From NCBI GenBank assembly GCA_038087035.1, contig CP051187.1, positions 868,001 to 932,000 on the forward strand: a DNA stretch of 64,000 bases, given 5' to 3'. The stretch comes from Gloeotrichia echinulata CP02. GTDB lineage: Bacteria > Cyanobacteriota > Cyanobacteriia > Cyanobacteriales > Nostocaceae. Each line of letters begins with the position of its first letter. Positions within the stretch are counted from its first letter, which is position 1. The position numbers were made by a program, and so were the translations under genes. Below, piece after piece: positions 25,405-33,747 of this stretch. The notes beneath the pieces are model-generated. The model made no database searches and was not told where the DNA came from. It saw nothing but the letters and a program-made list of their open reading frames with translations.

Positions 25405-26964
25405 CTAAGTCCTCGCGGGGGAAACAACAACACGAAAACCCCTGTCGTGGCTCCTGTAGTCCAGCACGAGGTGGAGGCGAGACGCACAACGACAATTCCT
25501 AGGATAGTAGCCCCAGGAGCCACCACGCAGCAGCTTTGGATTATCATTCTCATTATCTTTTTGTTGTTTATTTAACCACGGGCTGCCATCGGATGGAGCT
25601 AATTCGTAGTTGCTATGCCAGTCGTCATAGCACCATTCCCAGACATTGCCGTGCACGTCATACAAGCCGAAGGCGTTGGGTGGATAGCTACCTACAGGGG
25701 TTGTTTGTCCTACAGGTTTACCTTTAGGGGCATCACCATAGCTGACTTCAGCATAGTAGTTAGCTAAATCCGCTGTGATAGTTTCGCCAAAGTAGAACGG
25801 AGTTGTCGTGCCTGCTCTACAAGCGTACTCCCACTCAGCTTCGCTAGGCAGCCGATAGTTTCGTCCTGTACTTTTAGATAGTCTATCACAAAACTCTACC
25901 GCTTCATACCAAGAAATTTGCTCTACTGGTAAATTATCACCTTTAAAGTATGATGGGTCAGGTTTAAGTTCCCTTTTAACTTGCGGGAGAGCCGCTACAA
26001 CCCGCCATTGTGCTTGGGTGACAGGGTACTTACCCATGAAGAAGGAACTAACTGTGACTTCGTGCTGGGGGCTTTCGTCATCATAACGTTCAGCTTCAGT
26101 TTTTGGGGAACCCATCATAAATTTACCGCTGGGGATGGCGATCATTTCGAGAGTGACATTATTACCCAGGTTTTCGGTGTAATATTGGGCAATTTTGGTG
26201 TCTTGCTTGATAATTTCGCCACGACGGTTGACAGTGGGTGTTTGATATTCAAAATCCTGAAGGTTTAAGCGAAAACTTTCTTGCGGAAGTTGCAGTTTAA
26301 CTCCATGAACAGTATGGGATTGACTAGCATTAGCAGAAATTTCACCTTTGAGCCAAATGCCAAGCGATACAGCAAATTCTCTTAATGAGTTATACTGACT
26401 TAATTGCGGTCTAAATTCTTCAATGAGACGCTGTAATCTAGCTAATTCCGCCTGTCCATTTTTCCCTCGGTTGACTAAGGCTTGTAGAGCATTAGCAATC
26501 TCCTGTTCTGCTTGAGTGCGATGTTCATCTAAATAAACCATTGCAGCCCATTGTTGTGGTTGCAATTGAGCTTGGATATTGGGATGGGTTCGCATTAAAT
26601 AGGTTACGTAATCCATCAACAATTGTGCTACAGATTTGAGGCGATTTGCACCAAATTTCTGCTCCCATTCTTTTTTGTGAAATTTGTCCAATAAATTAGC
26701 TCGTACTGCTGGAGTCATGGCGTACAATTCATAGCCGACTGGACGACACAATTGGGACAACAACAAATCCGCTTCCGCTATCCAAGGAACTTCTTCTCTA
26801 AGTAAAAATTGCACTCGGATATAATTGACTAATTCGGGAGTTAAAACCAAGGGTAAGGCGCAGTGAGCAGCTAAATATTCATAGGATGGCTCAAACCGTC
26901 CTACAAAGCGATTAATCTGCTGCTGGGCTAATTCTTGCGTTAATTCATCAGATAATGGGTTCAT
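25405..26964 (-). CDS. FGE/SUMF1-fold protein of the MoxR-vWA-protease cassette
   Basis: 519 aa. The N-terminal helical half (about 1-230) contains FEPSYEYLAAHCALPLVLTPELVNYIR and VPWIAEADLLLSQLCRPVGYELYAM (read as motifs in pieces), a region I have seen only as an N-terminal partner domain in cyanobacterial proteins of this kind. The C-terminal 250 residues form a formylglycine-generating-enzyme-type domain: IPSGKFMMGSP, PVTQAQW, YRLPSEAEWEYACRAG, DVHGNVWEWCYDDW, LLRGGSW and DRGFRV. Such domains are often non-enzymatic, ligand-binding modules in conflict systems. It lies in the same direction as the vWA gene, but 580 bases of heptamer array separate them. The role is probably recognition or effector. 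Confidence 0.88.
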   Translation of the reverse strand: MNPLSDELTQELAQQQINRFVGRFEPSYEYLAAHCALPLVLTPELVNYIRVQFLLREEVPWIAEADLLLSQLCRPVGYELYAMTPAVRANLLDKFHKKEWEQKFGANRLKSVAQLLMDYVTYLMRTHPNIQAQLQPQQWAAMVYLDEHRTQAEQEIANALQALVNRGKNGQAELARLQRLIEEFRPQLSQYNSLREFAVSLGIWLKGEISANASQSHTVHGVKLQLPQESFRLNLQDFEYQTPTVNRRGEIIKQDTKIAQYYTENLGNNVTLEMIAIPSGKFMMGSPKTEAERYDDESPQHEVTVSSFFMGKYPVTQAQWRVVAALPQVKRELKPDPSYFKGDNLPVEQISWYEAVEFCDRLSKSTGRNYRLPSEAEWEYACRAGTTTPFYFGETITADLANYYAEVSYGDAPKGKPVGQTTPVGSYPPNAFGLYDVHGNVWEWCYDDWHSNYELAPSDGSPWLNKQQKDNENDNPKLLRGGSWGYYPRNCRCASRLHLVLDYRSHDRGFRVVVSPART

Positions 26965-27540
26965 TTGTCATTTGTCATTTGTCATTACTCATTACTCCTA
27001 ACTCATTACTCATTACTCATTACTCATTACTCATTACTCCTAACTCATTACTCATTACTCCTAACTCATTACTCATTACTCATTACTCCTAACTCATTAC
27101 TCCTAACTCATTACTCATTACTCATTACTCATTACTCATTACTCATTACTCATTACTCATTACTCCTAACTCATTACTCATTACTCATTACTCATTACTC
27201 ATTACTCATTACTCATTACTCATTACTCATTACTCATTACTCATTACTCCTAACTCATTACTCATTACTCATTACTCATTACTCATTACTCATTACTCAT
27301 TACTCATTACTCATTACTCATTACTCATTACTCATTACTCATTACTCATTACTCATTACTCATTACTCATTACTCATTACTCATTACTCATTACTCCTAA
27401 CTCCTAACTCCTAACTCCTAACTCCTAACTCCTAACTCATTACTCATTACTCATTACTCATTACTCCTAACTCCTAACTCCTAACTCCTAACTCATTACT
27501 CATTACTCATTACTCATTACTCATTACTCAGAAGTTGTTT
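26965..27540. repeat. TACTCAT/ACTCCTA heptanucleotide array inside the cassette
   Basis: After four GTCATTT units adjoining the FGE start codon, about 75 seven-base units follow, chiefly TACTCAT with interspersed ACTCCTA. The main unit is the same as in the array at 1-460. It separates two genes that otherwise look like one operon. An apparent long open frame through it (repeats of the residues HYSLLIT) is an artefact of the periodicity. Confidence 0.97.
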
Positions 27541-27545
27541 GAAAA

Positions 27546-28601
27546 TTAACGAATCTGTGCGATCGCCTGATTTAATCCCTGCGGATCAAGGGGATACATT
27601 GGTACTAAATTCGTGATAAATTGGGCAGTAGTTCCTTGCCAGCGTTCTGGGGGCATGGGATTCAACCAAGCAATTAACTTGGTATGCTGTTTAATTTGCC
27701 ACAAAACTTCAGCAGTAGCCGAAAATCTTTCGGAACGGCGATCGCCCCGCGCTGCTCCCCCATCGCTGACAATTAATACACTGGTATTGCTGTCGCCTGC
27801 TGCTAAAATTGACTCAAATAAAACCTTTTCTGTCAAATAAGGGTCTAAATAAATATACTGTGCCGGCAGGTTGTGGAAATAGCCCACGCGCAACTGCTGG
27901 ATGTTACTTTCGTATTGGGCGGTTTCAACCAAATCTCGCGTAAAGCGGTGAAAGGGAATCATAGAGCCTTCCTGGTCGAGTAACAGCAGCAAATCAGCGT
28001 GATTTTGTTCTCTTCGACAGTATTTTGGCGCTAAGAAAAATCTTTGTTTGCAGACTTCCGTAATCGTCGCTGTTACATCTAAAACATCCTCTCTACCATC
28101 TGCTACCATTCGCCGCAAATACCGCCAGCTATAGACCATATACCGTCGAGAAATGGGATAATAAGCTCGGAAATCCCTATCTTCTGTCTGCTGTTCTAAT
28201 AAGTTGATGGGGGATTTGACGGGAAGTAAGGATAATTCAGGGGCTGGGTTGAAAGATTCTCCCACAGCAGGAATTTGCTCCCCAAAAGATAAAGGGGAGG
28301 GATTTGAAGATGAGGAAGAAAATTCAGATGATTCTGAGGGACTTTCCGGTGATTTTACTTCATTTTGCCGTTCTTCTGCACTAATAGCCCGAAAAATCAC
28401 CTCTAAATGATCCTGTTGTGCTAAGGAATGACACCATAGCGATCGCAAAAGTTTTTTCAGCCCATTTGCATCTTGAGTTCCCCAACCACCGTCAATGGCT
28501 TCTAGCGCCACTAAATATTCATTGACTCCCAAAGAAAACCCATCCCGTCGCAAACGGTAAAACAGGCGATTCAAGAGAGGTCGGGGGTTAAAGTCACTCA
28601 T
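27546..28601 (-). CDS. vWA-domain protein partnering the MoxR ATPase
   Basis: 351 aa. The N-terminus (LFYRLRRDGFSLGVNEYLVALEAI) is typical of CoxE-like/vWA partners of MoxR ATPases. A Ser-rich acidic linker lies at about 90-120. The vWA-like domain begins at about 205 with LLLLLDQEGSMIPFHRF, then LIVSDGGAARGDRR. The metal-site motif, normally DxSxS, reads DQEGS here, so metal binding may be altered. Its ATG overlaps the end of the moxR-like gene by 4 bases, showing translational coupling. By family knowledge, MoxR and vWA pairs assemble or remodel partner proteins; here they sit with a protease. Confidence 0.87.
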   Translation of the reverse strand: MSDFNPRPLLNRLFYRLRRDGFSLGVNEYLVALEAIDGGWGTQDANGLKKLLRSLWCHSLAQQDHLEVIFRAISAEERQNEVKSPESPSESSEFSSSSSNPSPLSFGEQIPAVGESFNPAPELSLLPVKSPINLLEQQTEDRDFRAYYPISRRYMVYSWRYLRRMVADGREDVLDVTATITEVCKQRFFLAPKYCRREQNHADLLLLLDQEGSMIPFHRFTRDLVETAQYESNIQQLRVGYFHNLPAQYIYLDPYLTEKVLFESILAAGDSNTSVLIVSDGGAARGDRRSERFSATAEVLWQIKQHTKLIAWLNPMPPERWQGTTAQFITNLVPMYPLDPQGLNQAIAQIR

Positions 28602-29563
28602 GATGATGCATAATTAGGATTTTGCCAGTCTTGCCGCAATTTAAAGATTAAGTCTCGATAAGGGATGATCTTTTCTTCCTGGAGTTTGTCTACAGGATAG
28701 GGATCTGATTTAAAGTGATGTAAAGCAGCCAGCCAATCGAGAAATTCACTAGTTCCAGGGAGTTTAAACAGGCTTTTATCTTCTCGAATCTTTAAAAATT
28801 TAGTAATGGCAGTCGTTACTAAATCTGATTTAGGTATTTCAATTTTATCTGTTTTCTGTTTTTGTGCATAGTGAGCATTGACAATTTTCTCTAACTCTTC
28901 TAGTTGATTAGGAAATCGCACATAGTGATATAAACAGCGTCGTAAAAATGGAGATGGTAAACTGCCTTTTTCTTTATTACTGGTAATGATAATAATTGGT
29001 AGTCGTTCTGGATTCGCTTGGATTTCTTCTCCCGTTTCTCGAATAAAGAATTTCCAAGGCTTTTCTAATATCGAAAGTAAATCATTGGGGAAATCTACAT
29101 CAGCCTTATCAATTTCATCAATTAACAAAACTGCGGGATAGTCATGGGATTGAAATGCTTTACCTAGAGGTCCTAATTCGCAGTAGTCTTTGGGATTTTG
29201 AGGATTTCTGGGTTGTCGAGTTTTAGGATTAATTGATGGGGTTACGTTTTGGGTTTGGACATCATGCAAACGTAAAATAGCATCATATTCATATAATCCC
29301 TCTTGAACTTTCGTAGTTGAGCGAATATCCCAGCGATAAAATGGTAATCCTAATTCATGAGCAAGTGCAACTGCTAATCTAGTTTTACCACATCCCGCTT
29401 CCCCTTCAATTAATAGGGGTCTTTGCAGAAAAATTGCCAAATTAACTGCTTCGATTAATTCTTCATCCGCAATATAAGGTTCTAATTCTGTAGGAGAATC
29501 AGGATGAGGTTTTTTCGGTTGTGCTTTAGGGTCGCATTTGAAGATATATTTAGGAGAATTCAT
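28598..29563 (-). CDS. MoxR-type AAA+ ATPase
   Basis: 321 aa. Walker A GEAGCGKTRLAVALA at about 52-66, Walker B AVLLIDEIDKAD, sensor 1 IIIITSNKEKGSLPSPFLRRC with the arginine-finger region, and a C-terminal helical lid. The family works as hexamers that energise or remodel vWA-containing partners. It is the NTP-consuming component of this cassette. It is followed with a 4-base overlap by the vWA gene and preceded 10 bases upstream by the STAND-like gene, so the operon is tight. Confidence 0.94.
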   Translation of the reverse strand: MNSPKYIFKCDPKAQPKKPHPDSPTELEPYIADEELIEAVNLAIFLQRPLLIEGEAGCGKTRLAVALAHELGLPFYRWDIRSTTKVQEGLYEYDAILRLHDVQTQNVTPSINPKTRQPRNPQNPKDYCELGPLGKAFQSHDYPAVLLIDEIDKADVDFPNDLLSILEKPWKFFIRETGEEIQANPERLPIIIITSNKEKGSLPSPFLRRCLYHYVRFPNQLEELEKIVNAHYAQKQKTDKIEIPKSDLVTTAITKFLKIREDKSLFKLPGTSEFLDWLAALHHFKSDPYPVDKLQEEKIIPYRDLIFKLRQDWQNPNYASS

Positions 29564-29573
29564 TATGCCTCTA

Positions 29574-30584
29574 TTAATTAATGTAACGATGTAAAGATTC
29601 TTCTAATTTTAAGCAAACTGTAGAGGGAATACCAGGATTGGATAATCTATAAATTTTTTTAGCTATTTCTTGACTTTTATCCTTGCGTAATCCATATACT
29701 TCTTGCAGCCAATCATTAATATCACGTTCAGTCCAGTTTTGCAACGGTAACTTTAGGATTTTTAGACTATCAAAATCGTTGTAATTACAACAATAGTTTA
29801 GATGGCTATAAGATTCAGAAGCTATTGAACTTAGAGAAATAAACAAAATAAATTTTACCCAAGAGTAATCCTGAGAAATCTCTTGATGTTTTATGTTTAA
29901 GGGACGCCAAAAATACTCAATAAACCAAGATAAAAGTTTATCGTCATTTTCTAGAAGAGAATCCCAGTTGGTAAAATCAAAAAAAACAATGCTGTTTCCC
30001 TGTACACTGGCACTGATTTGATCAATAATATTCTGAATGTATTCTTGGTCATTAGGATGGGATTCAACTGGCTTAAAATAATCAGCGATCGCATTTAGTA
30101 AACTTCGCTCATCGGAAATATCAGGTCTTAATAAGGGGTCGATAGGACAATACTTAAACCTACCATAGCTCTTACTACTAAGAGAGTATTGAATATCTGC
30201 TATGCATAAATCTCCTCGCATCAAAGAGGTATTTTGTAGTAAAAATAAAGCCGTTCCTCCTTGACTATTCAAACATTTTTCTAAGATATCATTGACGAGA
30301 GTTTTTGCTTCACGAAAGTTAATTTTAGATAAATTTTGAGAAATAGTATGTTGTTGATTAGGTCTAACAGATGAATTAATCTTACTTTTTAATATCTCGA
30401 TTTCGTTTGTTACTTGTTCAAGCTCTTTAAATAATTCTTCAGCCTGTCTGTCTAAATTTTCACGTTCAGCAAGGTTTGAGGTGTAATTGTATTGAGCACC
30501 AGATGCTTCAATATTTTTTTCAAGTACTTTCTTTCTCTGTTCCAAAAATTGAATTTTAGTTTCTATATAGTCTGTCATTTTCAA
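29574..30584 (-). CDS. Coiled-coil adaptor fused to a P-loop-less STAND-like domain
   Basis: 336 aa. Residues about 10-68 are a helical coiled-coil module (FLEQRKKVLEKN, SNLAERENLDRQ, ELEQVTNEIE) that matches, position by position, the C-terminal tail of the protease encoded next to it. The remainder has STAND-NTPase-like spacing (GGTALFLLQNTSLMRGDLC at the expected start, SIVFFDFTNWDSL at the Walker-B-like strand, LPLQNWTERDINDWL near the end) but no GKS/T P-loop. This fits the inactive-STAND (iSTAND) adaptor class reported with trypsin and MoxR conflict systems. That assignment is by pattern, not by search. Confidence 0.72.
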   Translation of the reverse strand: MKMTDYIETKIQFLEQRKKVLEKNIEASGAQYNYTSNLAERENLDRQAEELFKELEQVTNEIEILKSKINSSVRPNQQHTISQNLSKINFREAKTLVNDILEKCLNSQGGTALFLLQNTSLMRGDLCIADIQYSLSSKSYGRFKYCPIDPLLRPDISDERSLLNAIADYFKPVESHPNDQEYIQNIIDQISASVQGNSIVFFDFTNWDSLLENDDKLLSWFIEYFWRPLNIKHQEISQDYSWVKFILFISLSSIASESYSHLNYCCNYNDFDSLKILKLPLQNWTERDINDWLQEVYGLRKDKSQEIAKKIYRLSNPGIPSTVCLKLEESLHRYIN

Positions 30585-30597
30585 TTAATATGATTAT

Positions 30598-31464
30598 CTA
30601 AAAGTCCGAAATTTCTCGTTCAATTTCATCGAGCATTTCAAAATAAACAGTTACTTGTCTTTCCAAATTTAGATAATCAGATAAATTCGACTCAAAACCC
30701 ATTTGCTTGCTAACGGCTTCAACATTTCCTTCAAGCTGCTGTTTCTGTTGTTCAAGAAACCTTTTCTTTGCTGGTAATAAAACTGGTTTAACTCGCTTTT
30801 CTATTGGCTGAATTCGGATAACAATTGACTCCAAATATTGCCAAGCTTTTACTAAAGTTTGCATCGGAATCATAAATGCAACTTTTGCTACTTCTCGCTT
30901 GCTATCTGCTGCGACCACCATCCCAACTACTCCCTGTAATTGTTCATCCCAAACTGGAGAACCACTAAATCCCGCTTCAATCGAGTATCCAGTCACCTTA
31001 GTATCTTCCAGTTGCATCCACTGTTTAGCATTTTGCTCTGACAAAACCCCAGTAGCCCAAACCCCAAAAGGAACTCCCCTCGGACACCCAAACACTTTAA
31101 ATGGATTCTTGGAAAGATTTTCTGATAAAGTCAGACGAGTTTCTTTGGCTTGAGAAGGAAGGTGTTCAAGCTTTAAAACAGCAATATCTTCAATTGCTGC
31201 ATTCGCATCTAAGTCAGATGTGGGACACCAATAAACAACCGTTGCTTTGATTTTCTCAGTTGAATTAGCTAGAGGAAAATCAATCCTAATTTCTCCATCA
31301 GGAATGTCCGGTATTGAGCTAGAAATTGACAATGCTTGAGCCACAACATGAGCGCAAGTCAAAGCATATTTTTCTGCTACCAGAAAGCCAATTCCAACGA
31401 CTTCTTCTTGAGAAAATATCCGAATAATTGATTTTTTATGGTTGGGAAAATCAATGGCATTCAT
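30598..31464 (-). CDS. Trypsin-like serine protease with C-terminal adaptor coiled coil
   Basis: 288 aa. Residues about 8-215 form a chymotrypsin-fold protease with the full triad: His in LTCAHVVA, Asp in AIEDIAVLKL, Ser in EAGFSGSPVWD. No signal peptide is seen, so it should act in the cytoplasm. Residues about 228-285 are a helical tail (FLEQQKQQLEGN, SNLSDYLNLERQ, EMLDEIEREI) nearly identical in pattern to the N-terminus of the downstream STAND-like protein, suggesting homotypic binding. The gap of 13 bases to that gene supports one operon. The likely role is as effector protease released or clustered upon a trigger. Confidence 0.88.
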   Translation of the reverse strand: MNAIDFPNHKKSIIRIFSQEEVVGIGFLVAEKYALTCAHVVAQALSISSSIPDIPDGEIRIDFPLANSTEKIKATVVYWCPTSDLDANAAIEDIAVLKLEHLPSQAKETRLTLSENLSKNPFKVFGCPRGVPFGVWATGVLSEQNAKQWMQLEDTKVTGYSIEAGFSGSPVWDEQLQGVVGMVVAADSKREVAKVAFMIPMQTLVKAWQYLESIVIRIQPIEKRVKPVLLPAKKRFLEQQKQQLEGNVEAVSKQMGFESNLSDYLNLERQVTVYFEMLDEIEREISDF

Positions 31465-31467
31465 TAA

Positions 31468-31812
31468 CTATTTTCCCTCACTATTATTAGTCCATTTCAA
31501 AGTAATTTCATAGCTAACTTCGCCACCAACAGACGCAAAGATTGCTCCAGCATCTGCAGTCAACTTCAGCCCAAATTTAACCTCCACTTCATCAGCAGGC
31601 TGGTTGAGGTCGCGCAATTTAGAGATAATTGCAGATGCTACGGGTTTGATTTTATCTAGGGCTTCTTCAAATGTCTGCTGCGCCTTGAGGATTTGTTTTC
31701 CTGATGGGAGAGTAACTCGCTGAATGGCGTTCCTTTCTGGTTCATCGACTTCCACCAGAAATGTTGTTCCATCCGATAGGGAAAATTGAGCTAATTGTTT
31801 TTCTTTCATCAT
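31468..31812 (-). CDS. Trypsin-co-occurring domain (Trypco1-like) protein
   Basis: 114 aa. Features of the CU044_2847/Trypco1-type family are visible: an N-terminal beta region LAQFSLSDGTTFLVEVDEP, the helical segment TFEEALDKIKPVASAIISKL, and the closing strands VEVKFGLKLTADAGAIFA and EVSYEITLKW. Family members are typically encoded beside a trypsin-like protease, as here (3-base gap). The function is unknown; it is thought to regulate or be sensed by the protease. As the first gene of the cassette, it marks the promoter side (31813-31920). Confidence 0.82.
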   Translation of the reverse strand: MMKEKQLAQFSLSDGTTFLVEVDEPERNAIQRVTLPSGKQILKAQQTFEEALDKIKPVASAIISKLRDLNQPADEVEVKFGLKLTADAGAIFASVGGEVSYEITLKWTNNSEGK

Positions 31813-31920
31813 TTGTGTCCTGACTCATTCAGACTCTTCGCACCGGGCAAAACCCTTGTTTGGTATTATACAACCAAAGAGAATGCTTGAAAAGTACTTA
31901 GTGATGTATCAAATACTTTT

Positions 31921-32089
31921 AGCTCCCCCTAAATCCCCCTTAAAAAGGGGGACTTTGATTCCATTTCCCCCCTTTTTAAGGGGCGTTATATCAAATCCAG
32001 TTACGGTCACACAAAGGGTAGGGAACATTGCTGTGCCCCTACATATACCATATGCAATCAACCGGATTTGATGTTAGGGGGGATCAATA
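31921..32089. repeat. AAATCCCCC inverted-repeat element with a nested 83-bp MITE-like insert
   Basis: CCCCCTT/AAGGGGG (31935-31951) and CCCCCCTTTTTAAGGGG (about 31967-31983) form a fold of a dispersed cyanobacterial repeat whose right end (AGGGGGGATC) resumes at about 32076. Between them, 31990-32072 is bounded by ATCAAATCCAGTT and its near-perfect complement AACCGGATTTGAT, so it looks like a small element inserted into the first repeat. Confidence 0.65.
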
Positions 32090-32151
32090 AGTGGAAAGAT
32101 ACCGCCAACAACTTTTCAAACAAGCTCTAAGTAAAAACTCAGATTGTTCCA

Positions 32152-32296
32152 CATACGAATGACAAATAACGAATGACAAATAACGAATGACAAATGACCA
32201 ATGACAAATAACAAATGACAAATGACAAATGACCAATGACAAATGACCAATGACAAATGACCAATGACAAATGACAAATGACAAATGACAAACAAC
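32152..32296. repeat. GACAAAT/GACCAAT heptanucleotide array
   Basis: About 20 seven-base units of the type AATGACA, AATAACG and AATGACC, ending at the stop codon of the DUF3172-type gene. It is non-coding. Confidence 0.95.
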
Positions 32297-32297
32297 A

Positions 32298-32837
32298 CTA
32301 AAACCTCTCAGTCTCCCCTCCCGGTGCGACTGCTCCAGGTTGAGATGTAAAGAAATTTTGCGCCGCCTCATTTTGGTAAATACACCTAATATCAGGCTTT
32401 TCACTGTCCAAGCTACCTGTAAAGCCAAAGGTATTGAGGCGATTTTTACATTCTCTTACCTGGTCAGATGTCACCAGCTTTTTTTGCTCTAAAAGTGCCC
32501 AGTTATTTTGACGCAGAACACAACCAGGACGCATACTCGGTTGAGCAACATAGACATTGAAGGGGTTAAGAGTCACAAATAGTCTCGCATCCATCACCAT
32601 AGCGCTGGCTCCATACTGCACGCAAATTTCCGGGTTTGGTGCTTTGGTGTCAATGAATTCACGAGAAGCCACATTTGATGGAGATAACGTAGTTGTAGAG
32701 CTAAAAGCAATGCCAATTCCAATTCCCAAGATTAACACCCCCCCTAAAATTGCCATAGTGGTGAAATTAAACATCGGAGATTGGAAGCCAGAGGGTCTAG
32801 AAGTATTAGCCGTTCTACCAGTTGATGTACGTCTCAT
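32298..32837 (-). CDS. DUF3172-type membrane-anchored protein
   Basis: 179 aa. The basic N-terminus MRRTSTGRTANTSR is followed by one membrane segment at about 28-48 (MAILGGVLILGIGIGIAF), then a soluble domain with conserved cysteines (EICVQYGASAMVMDARLFVTLNP in pieces, RPGCVLRQNNWALL, VRECKNRLNTFGF, DIRCIYQNEAA). The order and wording match a conserved cyanobacterial family of unknown function that I recall as DUF3172. It stands alone, with a heptamer array at its 3' end and a MITE-like copy about 30 bases upstream of its ATG. Confidence 0.82.
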   Translation of the reverse strand: MRRTSTGRTANTSRPSGFQSPMFNFTTMAILGGVLILGIGIGIAFSSTTTLSPSNVASREFIDTKAPNPEICVQYGASAMVMDARLFVTLNPFNVYVAQPSMRPGCVLRQNNWALLEQKKLVTSDQVRECKNRLNTFGFTGSLDSEKPDIRCIYQNEAAQNFFTSQPGAVAPGGETERF

Positions 32838-32867
32838 ATCCCTTGATTACCTTCATGTCTCAGATAC

Positions 32868-32978
32868 TAGTACTCTGTCAAGATAAAAATGATGGACTGT
32901 AGTGCGGGCATCTTGCCCGCGTGAGCGAGACGCTCACACTACCAAAAATCCCTCAAAACAAAATTGACAGACTACTAG
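32868..32978. mobile_element. 111-bp MITE, copy 1
   Basis: The ends AGTACTCTGTCAA and TTGACAGACTACT are inverted repeats with one mismatch. The interior holds hairpins GCGGGCATCTTGCCCGC and GTGAGCGAGACGCTCAC. The whole 111 bases recur, apparently without a mismatch, in opposite orientation at 62595-62705. CTAG flanks both ends here, suggesting TA or CTAG as target. Confidence 0.92.
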
Positions 32979-33086
32979 GGAGTCGTTGAAACTGCTCTCC
33001 CCTTTTAAGTATGCCTAGAATTGACTGGAATTGCCCGCAACTTTCTGGTCAATATTAAACTTGTTGCATAAGTGAACTAGCTATTT

Positions 33087-33563
33087 ATGTTAATCCGTTC
33101 TGCTACACTAGCTGACGTACCGGCAGTTTTACCAATGGTTGCCAAGATTTGTGCTTTGCATGAAACTTGGGATTCTGCCAAGTATGGCTTTATTCCCCAT
33201 CTTGAACAGCGTTATGAAAATTGGTTGGGGCGATTGGTACATAATGATCGTAGTGTGTTTGTCGTCGCTGAAGATCAAGGGCTACTTGTGGGGTTTATCG
33301 TGGCGACAGTTGAGCGAGAAATACCAATCTACCGATTACAGGAATTTGCTTTTATTCAGGATATCTGGGTCGAGCCAGAATATCGCCAACAAGGAGTAGC
33401 AAAGCAGATGGTAATGCTTACTGTTGAACGCTGTCAACAAATAGGTGTTCCACAAATTCGGCTCGATACCGCAGCGGTTAACGAAGCGGCGCGGCGGTTG
33501 TTTGCATCCTGTGGTTTTCGCATCAGCACTGTAGAAATGCTGATGGAATTTAATCAATATTGA
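33087..33563 (+). CDS. GNAT-family N-acetyltransferase
   Basis: 158 aa. The GNAT fold is visible from beta 1 (MLIRSATLADVPAVL) to motif A, with the acetyl-CoA pyrophosphate loop in VEPEYRQQGVAKQMV (R/Q-x-x-G-x-A pattern), motif B DTAAVNEAARRLFASCGF and a final strand. The acceptor is unknown; family members acetylate small amines, amino acids or protein N-termini. It is a single gene, converging on ndhN with a strong hairpin between them. Confidence 0.9.
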   Translation: MLIRSATLADVPAVLPMVAKICALHETWDSAKYGFIPHLEQRYENWLGRLVHNDRSVFVVAEDQGLLVGFIVATVEREIPIYRLQEFAFIQDIWVEPEYRQQGVAKQMVMLTVERCQQIGVPQIRLDTAAVNEAARRLFASCGFRISTVEMLMEFNQY

Positions 33564-33654
33564 CGTGCTTCGTAGCGTAAAGCCTACGGCATAGCGTAGC
33601 GTAAAGCGACGTACGAGCGTCTTTTGGATTGACCCCGACCACAAGGGGCAAACA

Positions 33655-33704
33655 ATTTTAGATTTGGGATACTGAGCGAAGTCGAAGTATCCCAAATCTA
33701 AAAT
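33655..33704. terminator. Perfect 19-bp-arm hairpin between convergent genes
   Basis: ATTTTAGATTTGGGATACT (33655-33673) is exactly complementary to 33686-33704 with a 12-base loop. It lies between the stop of the acetyltransferase and the stop of ndhN on the other strand, where a bidirectional terminator is expected. It may also be a dispersed repeat. The 3' side lacks a long T run but has ATTTTAG. Confidence 0.65.
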
Positions 33705-33747
33705 TCGGAGGGTCAAGAGTCAAGGCTCAAGATGGGACTCTTGACTC

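Noticed and set aside
25405..26964. The FGE-fold protein as a true sulfatase-activating enzyme
   Set aside because: No sulfatase gene is nearby, and the cassette context with protease, MoxR and vWA genes points to a conflict-system module.
26965..27414. A 149-codon open frame of repeated HYSLLIT residues
   Set aside because: It is produced by the heptamer period, which gives a 7-codon peptide repeat without stops. There is no conserved protein signal.
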